NCBI RefSeq assembly: GCF_000344805.1
Contig: NC_020453.1
Location: forward strand, 310,001 to 374,000
Origin: Bradyrhizobium oligotrophicum S58
GTDB taxonomy: Bacteria; Pseudomonadota; Alphaproteobacteria; Rhizobiales; Xanthobacteraceae
Length of the DNA stretch: 64,000 nucleotides
Reading direction: 5' to 3'
The position numbers were made by a program, and so were the translations under genes. Positions within the stretch are counted from its first letter, which is position 1; every line of letters starts with the position of its first letter. The notes below the pieces were generated by a model that ran no database searches, was not told the DNA's origin, and saw only the letters and a program-made list of their open reading frames with translations. Below are positions 33,227 to 42,743 of the stretch, piece after piece.

Positions 33227-33337
33227 GCCAACGATCTCCTGCCACCCGATTTGCGTGTTCGAACGCTGCTTTTACCGCAATTCGAACAAATCAGGAACAT
33301 GATTCGTTGGCGCAAAGCCGAATTTATTTTCGATTGA

Positions 33338-34642
33338 TCAGACGACCACCGGCGTGCGCACCCGCCCGGCATCGCCGAACACGCGGAGGTAACGATCGAT
33401 CTCTGCGGGGTCGCCGGTCGCCTTCTCGGGATTGTCGGACAGCTTCACGGCGGGTTGACCGTCGACGGAGGTCACCTTGCAGACCAGCGAGATCGGATCG
33501 AGATCGGCCGATCCGTCCGGCATGCAGCCAACGAAATCGTTGGTGAGGTTGGTACCCCAGCCGAACGACAGCCGTACCCGGTCGGAGAAGCGGTGATGGA
33601 TCTGCTCGATCGATTCGACGTCCATGGCGTCGGAAAACACCAGCAGCTTCTGCCTGGGGTCGCGCCCCTTCGATTTCCACCAGGCGATGATCTCTTCGCC
33701 GGCCTGGATCGGCGGTGCGCTGTCGGGACGGAAGCCGGTCCAGTCGGCGACCCAGTCCGGCGCGTCGCGCAGGAACGCCTTGGTGCCGAACGCGTCGGGC
33801 AATGCGATCAGGAGGTTGCCGGCATAGGTCTGCCGCCACTGGTCGAGAATGCGGTACGGCGCCAGGCGCAGCTCGTCATCGTCCTTGGCGAGTGCGGCGG
33901 CCACCATCGGCAGCTCATGGGCATTGGTGCCGATGGCCTCGAGGTCGTTGTCCATCGCGAGCAGCACGTTCGACGTGCCGGTGAACGACGAGCCCAATCC
34001 TTCCTTGACCGCCTCGACGCACCAGCGCTGCCACAGGAAGCCGTGGCGGCGGCGGGTGCCGAAATCCGACAGCCGCAGGCCCTCCAGCTTGCGTAAGCGT
34101 TCGACCTTGGCCCACAGCTTGGCCTTGGCGCGGGCGAACAGCACGTCGAGCGCGAACCGGCCCTGGCCCTTCATGGCCTGGCGCGAGCGCAGCTCGTTGA
34201 CGATCGCAAGCGCCGGGATCTCCCACATCGTGGTGTGGGTCCACGGCCCGTGGAAATGCAGCTCGTACTGGCCTTCCGACTTGCGCAGCTCATATTCGGG
34301 CAGCCGGAAATTGGCGAGCCAGGCGATGAACTCCGGCGAGAACATGTGGGTCTTGCCGTAGAAGGTGTTGCCGGCCAGCCAGATCAGCTCCTTCTTGGAG
34401 AAGCGGATGCTGCGGGCATGGTCGAGCTGCGCGCGCAGCTCGCCCTCGTCGATGACGTCGCCGAGCCGGACGCGCCTGGTGCGGTTGATCACCGAGAAGG
34501 TCACCATCTGATTCGGATAGAATTCCCGAATCATCTGCAGCATCAAAAGCTTGTAGAAATCGGTATCGAGCAGGCTGCGCACGATCGGATCGAGGCGCCA
34601 GCCGTGATTATAGGTTCTGCTCGCGATATCTGTGACTGTCAT
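33338..34642 (-). CDS. pncB: Nicotinate phosphoribosyltransferase
   Basis: PncB makes nicotinate mononucleotide from nicotinate and PRPP with ATP hydrolysis, in the NAD salvage pathway. The 434 residues match the bacterial PncB type. Signatures include the N-terminal [20 protein letters not shown], the substrate region [20 protein letters not shown] and the phosphate-binding [20 protein letters not shown] and [10 protein letters not shown]. The stretch [15 protein letters not shown] completes the phosphoribosyl site. The start codon lies 112 bp downstream of the amidase end, which suggests a separate promoter or loose operon with it. Confidence 0.94.
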   Translation of the reverse strand: MTVTDIASRTYNHGWRLDPIVRSLLDTDFYKLLMLQMIREFYPNQMVTFSVINRTRRVRLGDVIDEGELRAQLDHARSIRFSKKELIWLAGNTFYGKTHMFSPEFIAWLANFRLPEYELRKSEGQYELHFHGPWTHTTMWEIPALAIVNELRSRQAMKGQGRFALDVLFARAKAKLWAKVERLRKLEGLRLSDFGTRRRHGFLWQRWCVEAVKEGLGSSFTGTSNVLLAMDNDLEAIGTNAHELPMVAAALAKDDDELRLAPYRILDQWRQTYAGNLLIALPDAFGTKAFLRDAPDWVADWTGFRPDSAPPIQAGEEIIAWWKSKGRDPRQKLLVFSDAMDVESIEQIHHRFSDRVRLSFGWGTNLTNDFVGCMPDGSADLDPISLVCKVTSVDGQPAVKLSDNPEKATGDPAEIDRYLRVFGDAGRVRTPVVV

Positions 34643-34750
34643 ATGATGGTTTTACAGCGCTGGCCGGAAACCCGCCACTGGGGTTTGTCGCAGATGCGCC
34701 TTGCGGCGGTCGAGCGGGTTTGGGCCTCCTTGGGCCGATCGTCTGTGGCA

Positions 34751-36097
34751 TCAAGGTCTCCGGAGGGGCGGTAGGCCGGGATCGAACGCCAGCGTTGCCT
34801 CGACCCATTTCGCAACCCGGAGCGTGCGGAGATCGTCGCGGGGGCGACCGGCGATCTGGACTCCGAGGGGCAGGCCGTTCCTCCCGAACCCCGCGGGCAG
34901 GGACACCGCCGGCGCGCCGACGAATGTCCACGGCGCGCAATATTCGGCGTCACCCGTCCAGTCGAGGCCGTGTGGCGCTTCGCCGAAGGCTGGCAGGGTC
35001 AGCACGGCATCGAAGCCGTCGAGCTCAGCCGGGAGCGCTCTCTGCCGTTCGGCCTGCGCCGCCTTCGCGGCCAGATATTCCATCGCCGTTTTGCTCCGCC
35101 CGCTCTCGACATGCGACTTCATCACGTCGCTGACGCGATCGGGATAGCGCGCGATCAGATCGGAAAAGATCGTGGTCGCCTCGCTCAGCATGATCGTGGT
35201 GATCGCGTCCCAATTGATGGCGTCGAGCTCGGTCAGCGCGATCTCTTCGATCACCGCGCCGGCGCTGCGCAGCCTGTCGACGACGGACTCGAACACGGCC
35301 TTCTGCTCGGGCTCGGCGCGCTCCCATTTGGAAAAGCGCGCGACCGCGAGCCGCGGCTTGGCGAGCGGCGTGATGCCCAGCTCGATGTCGACGGCAAAGC
35401 CCGGCAGCGGCCGCCCGTGCAGGTCGCCGTCGCTGGTGCCGGTGAGCAAAGAGAGCGCGAGAGCCACGTCGTCGACGCAGCGCGCGAAGAAGCCGACATG
35501 ATCGAGCGACGGGCTGAGCGGATGCACGCCGATGCGGGGGACCGCACCAAAGCTCGGCTTGAAGCCGACGACGCCGTTGAAAGCGGCTGGCCGGATCACT
35601 GAACCCAGCGTCTGCGTGCCCAGCGCCAGCGGCACGAGGCCGGCTGCAACAGCCGCGGCAGAGCCGGATGACGAGCCGCCCGGCGAGTGCTCGGGGTTCC
35701 ATGGATTGACGGTGGGACCTGGATGGCGCCACGCGAACTCGGTCGAGACGGTCTTGCCGAAGATCGTCGCACCGAGATTGCGCAGCCGCTCGACCACCCA
35801 GGCGTCGGCGTCAGGTACATGATCGCGATAGATGGGCGAGCCGTTCGTCGTCGGCATGTCCGAGGTCGCGATGATGTCCTTGATGGCGACAGGAATTCCG
35901 CCGAGCGGGCCGGTCTTCGCCGTGACATCCCGCGGCAGATATTCGAATGCCTTCAGGCGCGGCTCGATCGCCAGGGTCTGCTTCAGACAATCTTCACCAT
36001 ACGTGGCCGCTGCTGCCGGGTCCGCGGCGAACCGGCGCAGCAATTCGAGAACGCCTGCACCGGCTTTGGGTGTCGGGAGATCAGACTGGTCGGACAT
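34751..36097 (-). CDS. Amidase signature family protein
   Basis: The 448-residue cytoplasmic amidase has the Lys in GGIPVAIKDI, the serine-rich PGGSSSGSAAAVAAG and the atypical nucleophile motif GTQTLGSVIRPA, where many amidases have G(S/T)DTGGSIR. Ser-cisSer-Lys residues are therefore present. Amidases hydrolyse amides such as acetamide, indole-acetamide, biuret or allophanate; the variant here occurs in ureidoglycolate/biuret-hydrolase-like members, but the substrate cannot be assigned. It is co-oriented with pncB, 108 bp upstream of it. Confidence 0.85.
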   Translation of the reverse strand: MSDQSDLPTPKAGAGVLELLRRFAADPAAAATYGEDCLKQTLAIEPRLKAFEYLPRDVTAKTGPLGGIPVAIKDIIATSDMPTTNGSPIYRDHVPDADAWVVERLRNLGATIFGKTVSTEFAWRHPGPTVNPWNPEHSPGGSSSGSAAAVAAGLVPLALGTQTLGSVIRPAAFNGVVGFKPSFGAVPRIGVHPLSPSLDHVGFFARCVDDVALALSLLTGTSDGDLHGRPLPGFAVDIELGITPLAKPRLAVARFSKWERAEPEQKAVFESVVDRLRSAGAVIEEIALTELDAINWDAITTIMLSEATTIFSDLIARYPDRVSDVMKSHVESGRSKTAMEYLAAKAAQAERQRALPAELDGFDAVLTLPAFGEAPHGLDWTGDAEYCAPWTFVGAPAVSLPAGFGRNGLPLGVQIAGRPRDDLRTLRVAKWVEATLAFDPGLPPLRRP

Positions 36098-36482
36098 CAG
36101 GCACCCTGTTCGGCACGAGTTTTGAGGGCGTTGGACGCACGCTGCGTTGACGCGTTCATTTCATCCTAGCAATTGCTGACGCGCCGGCAATCGCATGCTC
36201 GATCGATGCGTATGAACACGGCGCATGGCCGTGCGCTATTGCCGCTGCGACAATGATCGATGCGTCGCAGGACGCGCACATGAAATGAGCACGGGGCATG
36301 CGAGGAGCGCTGCAGCGTGGATTGAGCGTCGCGTGAACCTGACAGCAATCCGCTTCTCACCCGCCCGGGATGTGCTACCATTTTCGCGCAGGACCACGGA
36401 TGTGGTCGGCCAAAGGACGTCTTCAAAATACGTTCCGATAAAGTAGACGCAGCCACACGAGCTGCCTCATGGGAGTGAAGCG
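36098..36482. other. Intergenic region without a recognisable gene
   Basis: These 385 bp separate divergent genes (amidase, minus; sugar dehydrogenase, plus) and should hold both promoters. A weakly AT-rich stretch at about 36418-36452 (AAAATACGTTCCGATAAAGT) could be the dehydrogenase promoter. No repeat or RNA structure stands out. Confidence 0.4.
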
Positions 36483-37760
36483 ATGACATCGGCTTTTCAC
36501 CGAAGCATTCTTGCGCTTGCAACGATTGGTCTTCTCGCCGGCACCAGCATGGCCGGCGCGCAGCAGCAGCCCGACCAGGGCAAGGGATTGAAGAAATACG
36601 AATCCGGCACCAAGGAATTCTGGACCCATCCGCCGGATGACTGGTTCCTCGGCGACGAGACCGAGGCGCAGAAGGGATTGGCGCCGCCATCGGGGCCACC
36701 GACCGGTGCCTCCGATGCCGAACTCGCCAAGATCATCAAACAGGTGAAGCTGCCGGACGGCTTCAAGATGGAGGTCTGGGCGTCGGGCGTGCTCGCCGCG
36801 CGGCAGATGGCCTGGGGCGACAAGGGCACGCTGTTCGTCGGCTCGTTCGGGCTCGGCAACGTCTATGCGATCAGCGACAAGGGCGGCAAGCGCGAGGTCA
36901 AGACGGTCCTCAAGGGCCTGAACATGCCGACCGGCCTCGCCTTCCAGGACGGCAATCTCTACGTGATCGCGGTCGACAAGCTGATCAAATACGAGAACGC
37001 CGAGGCCAATGTCGACAATCTCGGCCAGGGCAAGGTCGTCTATGACGACATGCCGTCCTACGCCGCGCATGGCTGGAAATACATCGCCGTCGACAAGGAC
37101 GGCTGGTTCTATCTGCCGTTCGGCCCGCCCTTCAACATCGGCATCCCGCCGACCTCAGTGTCGCAGATCCGCCGCGTCGATCCGCGTACCGGCAATGCCG
37201 AGATCTATGCGCTCGGCGTGCGCAACAGCGTCGGCGGCGACGTCGATCCGCGTACCGGCAAATACTGGTTCACGGAGAATGCGCGCGACTGGGTCAGCGA
37301 CGATCTGCCGAGCGACAAGCTCAACATGATCTCGAAGATCGGCGAGCATTTCGGCTATCCCTATTGCCACCAGGGTGACCTGCCGGATCCGAAGTTCGCG
37401 ATGGGCCACAAATGCTCGGAGTTCACACCGCCGGTGCTGAACCTTGGGGCGCACGTCGCGCCGCTCGGCATGAAGTTCTACACCGGCGACCAGTTTCCGG
37501 CGGAGTACAAGAACAACATCCTGATCGCCGAGCACGGCTCCTGGAACCGGCACAAGTACCAGGGCGCGCGCATCATGCGCGTCATCGTCGGTCCCGACGG
37601 CAAGGATGCCAAGCAGGAGGTGTTCGCTTCCGGATTCATCGAGGGCGATCAGGGTTATCTCGGCCGCCCCGACGACATCGTCCTCGCCAAGGACGGCTCG
37701 ATCCTGGTGGCGGACGACTGGGCCGGCGCGATCTATCGCATCAGCTACGAGAAGAAGTGA
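36483..37760 (+). CDS. Periplasmic PQQ-type sugar/sorbosone dehydrogenase-like protein
   Basis: The 425-residue protein has a signal peptide (ending SMAGAQ) and a six-bladed beta-propeller of the glucose/sorbosone dehydrogenase family. Visible segments are MAWGDKGTLFVGSFGLGNVY, LNMPTGLAFQDGNLYV, YALGVRNSVGGDVDPRTGKY, WFTENARDWVSDDLPSDKLN and IAEHGSWNRHKYQGARIMRV. The His/Arg pair that binds PQQ-like ligands is compatible with ALGVRNS and EHGSWNRHK, but PQQ use is not proven. A cytochrome c gene starts 131 bp downstream on the same strand, so electrons probably pass to it. The start has GGGAG upstream. Confidence 0.86.
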   Translation: MTSAFHRSILALATIGLLAGTSMAGAQQQPDQGKGLKKYESGTKEFWTHPPDDWFLGDETEAQKGLAPPSGPPTGASDAELAKIIKQVKLPDGFKMEVWASGVLAARQMAWGDKGTLFVGSFGLGNVYAISDKGGKREVKTVLKGLNMPTGLAFQDGNLYVIAVDKLIKYENAEANVDNLGQGKVVYDDMPSYAAHGWKYIAVDKDGWFYLPFGPPFNIGIPPTSVSQIRRVDPRTGNAEIYALGVRNSVGGDVDPRTGKYWFTENARDWVSDDLPSDKLNMISKIGEHFGYPYCHQGDLPDPKFAMGHKCSEFTPPVLNLGAHVAPLGMKFYTGDQFPAEYKNNILIAEHGSWNRHKYQGARIMRVIVGPDGKDAKQEVFASGFIEGDQGYLGRPDDIVLAKDGSILVADDWAGAIYRISYEKK

Positions 37761-37891
37761 TCTCGTCGTGACAGGGGGGCTGCGCGCTGCCTTATGGCGG
37801 CCGCAGCCCCAACTATTTTCGAGGCTGCGCGTTGACCTGAGCGTGGCGATCCCGGCCGCGCGGGCGAAGCCGGACATTCGGAGGATTTGAC

Positions 37892-38473
37892 ATGCGTCAT
37901 GGAGCTGCTGCGGCATCCGCGCTGGCGCTGGCCTTGATGAGCATCTCTGCGCAGGCGGCTGATGTCGAAGCCGGCAAGGCCAAGGCCGAGCTCTGCGTCG
38001 GCTGCCATGGCGAGAACGGCATCTCGCAGACCGAGAACATTCCTTCGCTGGCCGGCCAGCAGGACCAGTTCATCCAGTGGCAGCTGGTGTTCTTCCGGGC
38101 CGGCACCCGCAAGAACGAGGCGATGAAGCCGATCATCGATCAGCTGAACAACGAGGACATCCGCAACCTCGGCGCCTATTTCGCTTCGCTGCAGCCGGCG
38201 AAGTCACCGCCCGACGATAATCCGGATCTGTCGAAGAAGGGCGCCGAAGCCGCTGCCGGCCGCCGCTGCGCCTCCTGCCATCTCGACAGCTATGCCGGCA
38301 CCAAGGGCGTGGCGCGGGTCGCCGGCCAGCGCGAGGAATATCTCGTCAAGGCGCTGCACGACTACAAGAGCGGCCAGCGCGTCGGCGGCAGCCAGGCGGC
38401 GATGACGGACGTGGCCTATCCGCTGAGCGACGAGGAGATCACCGCGCTCGCGCACTATCTGGCGCATTTGTAG
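37892..38473 (+). CDS. Diheme class I cytochrome c (c4/c553-like)
   Basis: The 193-residue exported protein has a signal peptide (to SAQAADV) and two heme motifs, C35-x2-C38-H39 (CVGCHG) and C126-x2-C129-H130 (CASCHL), in two similar cytochrome c domains of about 85 residues each. Likely distal Met ligands are in NEAMKPII and SQAAMTDV. This is the cytochrome c4-like arrangement. It lies 131 bp after the sugar dehydrogenase gene and is a natural electron acceptor, passing electrons to a terminal oxidase in the periplasm. Confidence 0.9.
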   Translation: MRHGAAAASALALALMSISAQAADVEAGKAKAELCVGCHGENGISQTENIPSLAGQQDQFIQWQLVFFRAGTRKNEAMKPIIDQLNNEDIRNLGAYFASLQPAKSPPDDNPDLSKKGAEAAAGRRCASCHLDSYAGTKGVARVAGQREEYLVKALHDYKSGQRVGGSQAAMTDVAYPLSDEEITALAHYLAHL

Positions 38474-38534
38474 TGAATCTGGTCCATTCGTCGTTGTTGG
38501 TGATGGGATAGGTCCTCGCGCTGCACCCACAGCT

Positions 38535-38688
38535 GTCGTCCGGACAAACCCGCTGACGCGGAGCGTCGGCGGGCGCCGATCCGGGACCCATACCGCGGAC
38601 GCTATCGAGGGATTTGGCTGCGAGTTGTCCGTCTCACGACGGCCGCGGCGTATGGGTCCCTGCGTTCGCATGCGTTCGCAGGGACGAC
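38535..38688. repeat. Nested palindromic intergenic element, second copy
   Basis: Outer ends GTCGTCC / GGGACGAC bracket inner inverted arms GGGACCCATACCGCGG and CCGCGGCGTATGGGTCCC. The right part carries an internal duplication TGCGTTCGCATGCGTTCGCA. It is the same family as 17744-17870, sharing ATGGGTCCCTGCGTTCGCA. Confidence 0.75.
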
Positions 38689-38752
38689 ATGTGTGCTTGC
38701 GGCTCGACGAAGCCTCGTCAACCGATAACCGTTGGTCTTGTAACGACGGAGC

Positions 38753-39676
38753 TCACTTTCCCCGCTGCGCCTCGTAAACCTTCAGCTGGGTATAGGCGAT
38801 GCGCAGCCGCGGCACCGGCACCTTGGCGGCATCGGCGCGTGCGACGAGATCGCCGATGACGTGGTCGGCCTCGACCGGCAGGCCGGCGCGGAGATCGCGG
38901 AACATCGACGCTGTCATCGGCGAGCCCTCTGCCGTGATCATGCCGGAGACGCGCTGGAAGAACGCGCCGGCCGGGGCGTAGCCGGCGGCTGCCGCCGTGG
39001 CGCTGCATTCGTCGAGCATGCCGAGCAGGAAATCCTTGCCGCCGGGCGCGCTCAGGATCACGCCGACCGGCGCGCGCATCAACGTCGTGGATGCGGCGAG
39101 CGAGGCCAGGAAGACCCACTTCTCCCACATGTCCTGCATGACGTGGTCGCTGGCGGACGCGTTGAAATTGCCGCGCTGGAAAATCTCGAAGATCGCGCTG
39201 ATACGCTCGGACGATCCGCCGTCGCGCTCGCCGAAGCTCAGCGACTGCATCGGCTGCAGCTGCACCACCTCGCGCTGTTCGTTCAACGTCGCCGCGATCG
39301 CGCAGAGTCCGCCGAGCACCCGCTCCCGCCCGAACCTGGCGTCGAGTACGTCGAGATGCTTCATGCCGTTGAGCAGCGGAATGATTGCCGTGCTCGGGCC
39401 GACCGCCGGTGCGAACGAATTGATCGCATCGTCGAGATCAAAGGCCTTGCAGCTCAACAGCACCACGTCGAAGGGCTGCTTCAGGCTGTCGGCTTGAACC
39501 GTCGGCGGGCCGGCCAGCGTGACGTCGCCGCCGGGGCTGCGGATCACGAGGCCCGCACCGGCGAGCTCCGCGGCGCGCCGCGGCCGGACCAGGAAGGTGA
39601 CATCAGCGCCCGACTGCAGCAGCCGGCCGCCGAAATAGCCGCCAATGGCGCCGGCGCCGACGACAAGAATACGCAT
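38753..39676 (-). CDS. panE: 2-dehydropantoate 2-reductase (ketopantoate reductase) family
   Basis: The 307-residue NADPH-dependent reductase starts with the Rossmann motif RILVVGAGAIGGYFGGRLLQ. Further family marks are FLVRPRRAAELAGAGLVI, the catalytic lysine in LLSCKAFDLDDAI, IPLLNGMKHLDVLDARFG and the C-terminal VEADHVIGDLVARADA. It would reduce 2-dehydropantoate to pantoate in CoA synthesis, but alphaproteobacteria often carry several paralogues with other 2-keto-acid substrates, so the symbol is provisional. It is monocistronic; the next gene on the strand starts about 770 bp away. Confidence 0.82.
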   Translation of the reverse strand: MRILVVGAGAIGGYFGGRLLQSGADVTFLVRPRRAAELAGAGLVIRSPGGDVTLAGPPTVQADSLKQPFDVVLLSCKAFDLDDAINSFAPAVGPSTAIIPLLNGMKHLDVLDARFGRERVLGGLCAIAATLNEQREVVQLQPMQSLSFGERDGGSSERISAIFEIFQRGNFNASASDHVMQDMWEKWVFLASLAASTTLMRAPVGVILSAPGGKDFLLGMLDECSATAAAAGYAPAGAFFQRVSGMITAEGSPMTASMFRDLRAGLPVEADHVIGDLVARADAAKVPVPRLRIAYTQLKVYEAQRGK

Positions 39677-39729
39677 GGGGGTCTCTCCGTTCGCGAGGCT
39701 GCATCATGCAGAAGCGAATAGCTGATGGC

Positions 39730-39771
39730 GAGTAGCGAATGGGAATGGCCACCATTCCCTATTCGCTACTC
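39730..39771. repeat. Inverted repeat/hairpin between panE and the SDR gene
   Basis: GAGTAGCGAATGGGAATGG pairs with CCATTCCCTATTCGCTACTC with one bulged base, and a further copy of CTATTCGC follows at 39774-39781. The element lies between the SDR stop and the panE start and could act as a terminator of the SDR transcript, though there is no T-run. From memory, similar runs occur between other Bradyrhizobium genes. Confidence 0.6.
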
Positions 39772-39783
39772 CCTATTCGCCAC

Positions 39784-40521
39784 TCACCATTTCTCGCCGA
39801 AAGGCCGGATCTCCATCTCGAAGGTCCACGCGGTCCTCGGCTGCTGATAGAGCTGCCAATAGGCTGATGCGACCGAGGCCGGCGGCATCAGCAGGTCGGG
39901 ATTGTCCAGCGCTTCCTTGCCCCAGATCTGGGCGCGGCGCTCGCGCACCCAGGCGGTGTCGACGCCGGAATCGATGATGAGATGGGCGACATGGATGTTC
40001 TGCGGCATCAGCTCGCGGGCCATCGACTGCGCCACCGCGCGCAGGCCGAACTTGGCCGACGCAAAGGCAGCATAACCGGACCCGCCGCGCAGCGACGCGG
40101 TCGCGCCGGTGAAGAAGATCTTGCCGCCGCCACGCGGCAGCATCAGCCGGGCGGCCTCGCGCCCCGCGACGAATCCGGCCCAGCACGCCATCTCCCAGAC
40201 CTTGCGGAAGACGCGATCGGTGGTCTCCAAGATCGGGAAATTGACGTTGGCGCCGACGTTGAAGATCACGACCTCGAGCGGCGCATGCTTGTCGGCGTCG
40301 TTGAGGAAGGCCGTCGTCTCCGCCTCGTTCCGCGCATCGAGCGACCGTGCCACGATGCGGCCGCCGGCTGCTTCAACCTCCGCCACCAGCGGTGCAAGTT
40401 TGTCGCCGTTGCGACGGCCGGCGAACACGGTGAAGCCTTCGGAGGCGAATTTCTTGACGATCTCGGCGCCGATGTAGTCGCCGGCCCCGATCACGGCGAC
40501 GGTGGCGTTGCGCTGTTGCAT
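39784..40521 (-). CDS. Atypical short-chain dehydrogenase (catalytic Tyr replaced by Phe)
   Basis: The 245-residue protein has an SDR fold but unusual motifs. The nucleotide loop is VIGAGDYIGAEIV instead of TGxxxGIG, the NNAG site is IFNVGANVN, and the active-site Tyr-x3-Lys is Phe153-Ala-Ser-Ala-Lys157 in YAAFASAKFG. The C-terminal part, VAHLIIDSGVDTAWVRERRA, is conserved in a known subgroup with FAxAK. Without the tyrosine it may bind cofactor but not catalyse classical hydride transfer, or it uses Tyr150 instead. Cytoplasmic. It is one of two SDRs in the window. Confidence 0.8.
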   Translation of the reverse strand: MQQRNATVAVIGAGDYIGAEIVKKFASEGFTVFAGRRNGDKLAPLVAEVEAAGGRIVARSLDARNEAETTAFLNDADKHAPLEVVIFNVGANVNFPILETTDRVFRKVWEMACWAGFVAGREAARLMLPRGGGKIFFTGATASLRGGSGYAAFASAKFGLRAVAQSMARELMPQNIHVAHLIIDSGVDTAWVRERRAQIWGKEALDNPDLLMPPASVASAYWQLYQQPRTAWTFEMEIRPFGEKW

Positions 40522-40576
40522 GGTAACTCCGTTCTTACCACGGCGTCACTGCGAGCTTCGCCCGCGATGACGAAGA

Positions 40577-41185
40577 TCATTTTCCAAGCACCATCTCTTC
40601 GACGTCGCGCAGCTGTTCCTTGCCGAAGAACATCTCGTTGCCGACGAAGAACGTCGGAGAACCGAACGCGCCGCGCTCGACGGCGCGTTGCGTGTTCTCG
40701 ACGAGCTTCGCCTTCACCTCAGGCTCCTGCGCCCGGGCGAACAGCTTGGCGCCGTCGAGACCAGACGATGTGATCGCCGCCACCGCAACCTCGGGATCAT
40801 CCATCTTCTTCGGCTCGCGCCACATGTGATGGAATGCGGCGTCGACATACTTCTCGAACACGCCTTCGAGCTGGGCCGCGACCGCTGCGCGCATCAGGTT
40901 CAGCGTATTGACCGGGAAATGCGGGTTCCAGACCCAGGGCTGGACCTGATAGCGCTTCAGGAAGCGCTGGGTCTCGACCTCGTGGAACTCGCGCTTGTTC
41001 TTGATGCCGGCCAGCGACTCGGCCGGCGACTTGTTGTTGGTCGCCTTGAAGATGCCGCCGAGCAGCACCGGGACATAGTAAAACTGGACGCCGATGCGCT
41101 TTTCGATCGCCGGGATCGCCTCATGGCTTAGATAGGCGTTGGGGCTGCCGAAATCGAACATGAATTCGGGTGCAGGTCGGCTCAC
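40577..41185 (-). CDS. 2-hydroxychromene-2-carboxylate isomerase-like protein (DsbA-family, GST kappa-like)
   Basis: I start at the GTG at 41183-41185 (MSRPAPEFMFDFGSPNAYLS), which has GAGGAG upstream; the GTG at 41200 overlaps that site. The 202-residue protein has the thioredoxin-like/kappa-GST fold: FMFDFGSPNAYLSHEA (active-site Ser), VPVLLGGIFKATNNKSP, and the C-terminal GAFGSPTFFVGNEMFFGKEQL. Family members isomerise 2-hydroxychromene-2-carboxylate in naphthalene breakdown with glutathione. Isolated copies such as this one are common in Bradyrhizobium and may have other substrates. It lies downstream of the MATE gene. Confidence 0.85.
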   Translation of the reverse strand: MSRPAPEFMFDFGSPNAYLSHEAIPAIEKRIGVQFYYVPVLLGGIFKATNNKSPAESLAGIKNKREFHEVETQRFLKRYQVQPWVWNPHFPVNTLNLMRAAVAAQLEGVFEKYVDAAFHHMWREPKKMDDPEVAVAAITSSGLDGAKLFARAQEPEVKAKLVENTQRAVERGAFGSPTFFVGNEMFFGKEQLRDVEEMVLGK

Positions 41186-41285
41186 GGGCGGTCTCCTCAC
41201 TTTTGCTCATTGTGGTCCAGCGCGGCAGCTGCGTCCAGAGCTTTATGATGACCGTCATATTGCAAAAAGTGTGCGGCAGGCTCTC

Positions 41286-42638
41286 CTAAATCATCCTCCG
41301 CACCGTGCGCTTGCGCCAGACCAGGAGATAATAGCTCATCTGCAGCAGCATCATCGCCGTGAAGGTGACGGGATAAGCAATCCAGACGCCGTCGAGGCCG
41401 ATGCTGCGGCTGAGCCAGGTCGCGGTGGGCACCTCGATCGCGGCGATCGCAAACGCCGAGATCGCCAGCGGCATCCACACCGTGCCGGAGGCGCGCATCG
41501 CCGCCGAGAAGGTGGTGGACATGCCGAACATCACCGAGCTCCACAGCACGATGTGCAGCGAGCGCTGCGCCACCTCGATCACGGCGGGATCGGTGATGAA
41601 GAATCCCATCAGCGTGCGCGAGAACAGATAGCCGATCGCGACCAGGCTGCCGGTCAGCAGCACGTTCATCTCGATTCCCGTGCGAACGATGCGGCCGATC
41701 TGCTCGGCGTTGCCGCGGCCGATCGCCTGGGCGCCGAAGATGGAGACCGAGATCGCGATCGACAGCGCCGGAAACTGCACGTAGCCCAGCACCTGGTTGA
41801 CGGCGCCATAGGCGGCGGTGGCGTCGGAGCCGAAGCCATTGACCAGACCGATTAGCACCATCTCGGCCAGCGACATCACGATCATGCCGATCGCTGCGGG
41901 AATGCCGAGCCGCAGCACGATGCGCAGCAGCTTCGGATCGGGCCGCATACCCCTAAGGAACGCCGCGTCGAAGGCCAGCGGATGCTTGCGCCGTCGCAAG
42001 TAGACATGGAGCAATGTCAGCGTCATCAAAGTCGAGATCGCCGAGGCCCAGGCGGCGCTCGCGACCCCGAGCTGGGGCGCCCCGAGCCAGCCGCGGATGA
42101 ACACCGGCGTCAGCACCAGCCCGAGCGAGGTCGAGGCCGCGAGCGCGGCAAGCGGCGTCACGGTGTCGCCGACCGCGCGCATCTGCGACGACAGCAGGAT
42201 ATAGGCGAAGGTCAAGGGCATCGTAATCATCATGATGCGGGCGTAGCCCGCGGCCGCATCCAGGATGTTGGCGGGCGTCGCGAGCGCGGTCAGCAATTCG
42301 CGGCTGAACAGGCCTCCGAGCGCGATCACGCCGGCGAGCAGCAGGGTGACGGTCAACGTCGTGCCGGCGATCGCCTTCACCTTCGCCGGCTCCTTCGCGC
42401 CCCAGGCCTGCCCGATCAGCACGCTGGCGCCGGAGCCGAGACCCATGACGAAGGAGATGAAGAAGAACATCGCCGGGAAGAACACCGACACCGCGGCCAG
42501 CGCGTCGACGCCGATCATCTGGCCGAGATAGACGTTGTTGATGGTGCCGAACAATGATTGCAGGATGTTGCTCAGCATCATCGGCGCGAGAAACACCAGG
42601 AACGGCTTGCGGAGCGCAGCGGGAGTTGACACGAGCAT
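41286..42638 (-). CDS. MATE family efflux transporter
   Basis: The 450-residue inner-membrane protein has 12 predicted helices in two MatE halves (about 12-170 and 235-400). It begins LRKPFLVFLAPMMLSNILQS and has the typical AVSVFFPAMFFFISFVMGLG and VNQVLGYVQFPALSIAISVS segments, ending in a basic tail RKRTVRRMI. MATE transporters export cationic drugs or metabolites with Na+ or H+. Specificity is unknown. The stop codon is at 41286; the HCCA-like gene starts 100 bp downstream on the same strand. Confidence 0.92.
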   Translation of the reverse strand: MLVSTPAALRKPFLVFLAPMMLSNILQSLFGTINNVYLGQMIGVDALAAVSVFFPAMFFFISFVMGLGSGASVLIGQAWGAKEPAKVKAIAGTTLTVTLLLAGVIALGGLFSRELLTALATPANILDAAAGYARIMMITMPLTFAYILLSSQMRAVGDTVTPLAALAASTSLGLVLTPVFIRGWLGAPQLGVASAAWASAISTLMTLTLLHVYLRRRKHPLAFDAAFLRGMRPDPKLLRIVLRLGIPAAIGMIVMSLAEMVLIGLVNGFGSDATAAYGAVNQVLGYVQFPALSIAISVSIFGAQAIGRGNAEQIGRIVRTGIEMNVLLTGSLVAIGYLFSRTLMGFFITDPAVIEVAQRSLHIVLWSSVMFGMSTTFSAAMRASGTVWMPLAISAFAIAAIEVPTATWLSRSIGLDGVWIAYPVTFTAMMLLQMSYYLLVWRKRTVRRMI

Positions 42639-42743
42639 GGTTCCGTCGGCCGCCCTTCGATCAAGGCGCGGTCGCGTTGCAGGAAACTGGACGAGGGCGG
42701 GCCGCGAACGGTTGCTCTCGTTGGCTATCCGAAGCGGCGGATA

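Noticed and set aside
33227..33337. Transposon end or IS remnant near 33.3 kb
   Set aside because: No inverted repeat, target duplication or transposase fragment was found.
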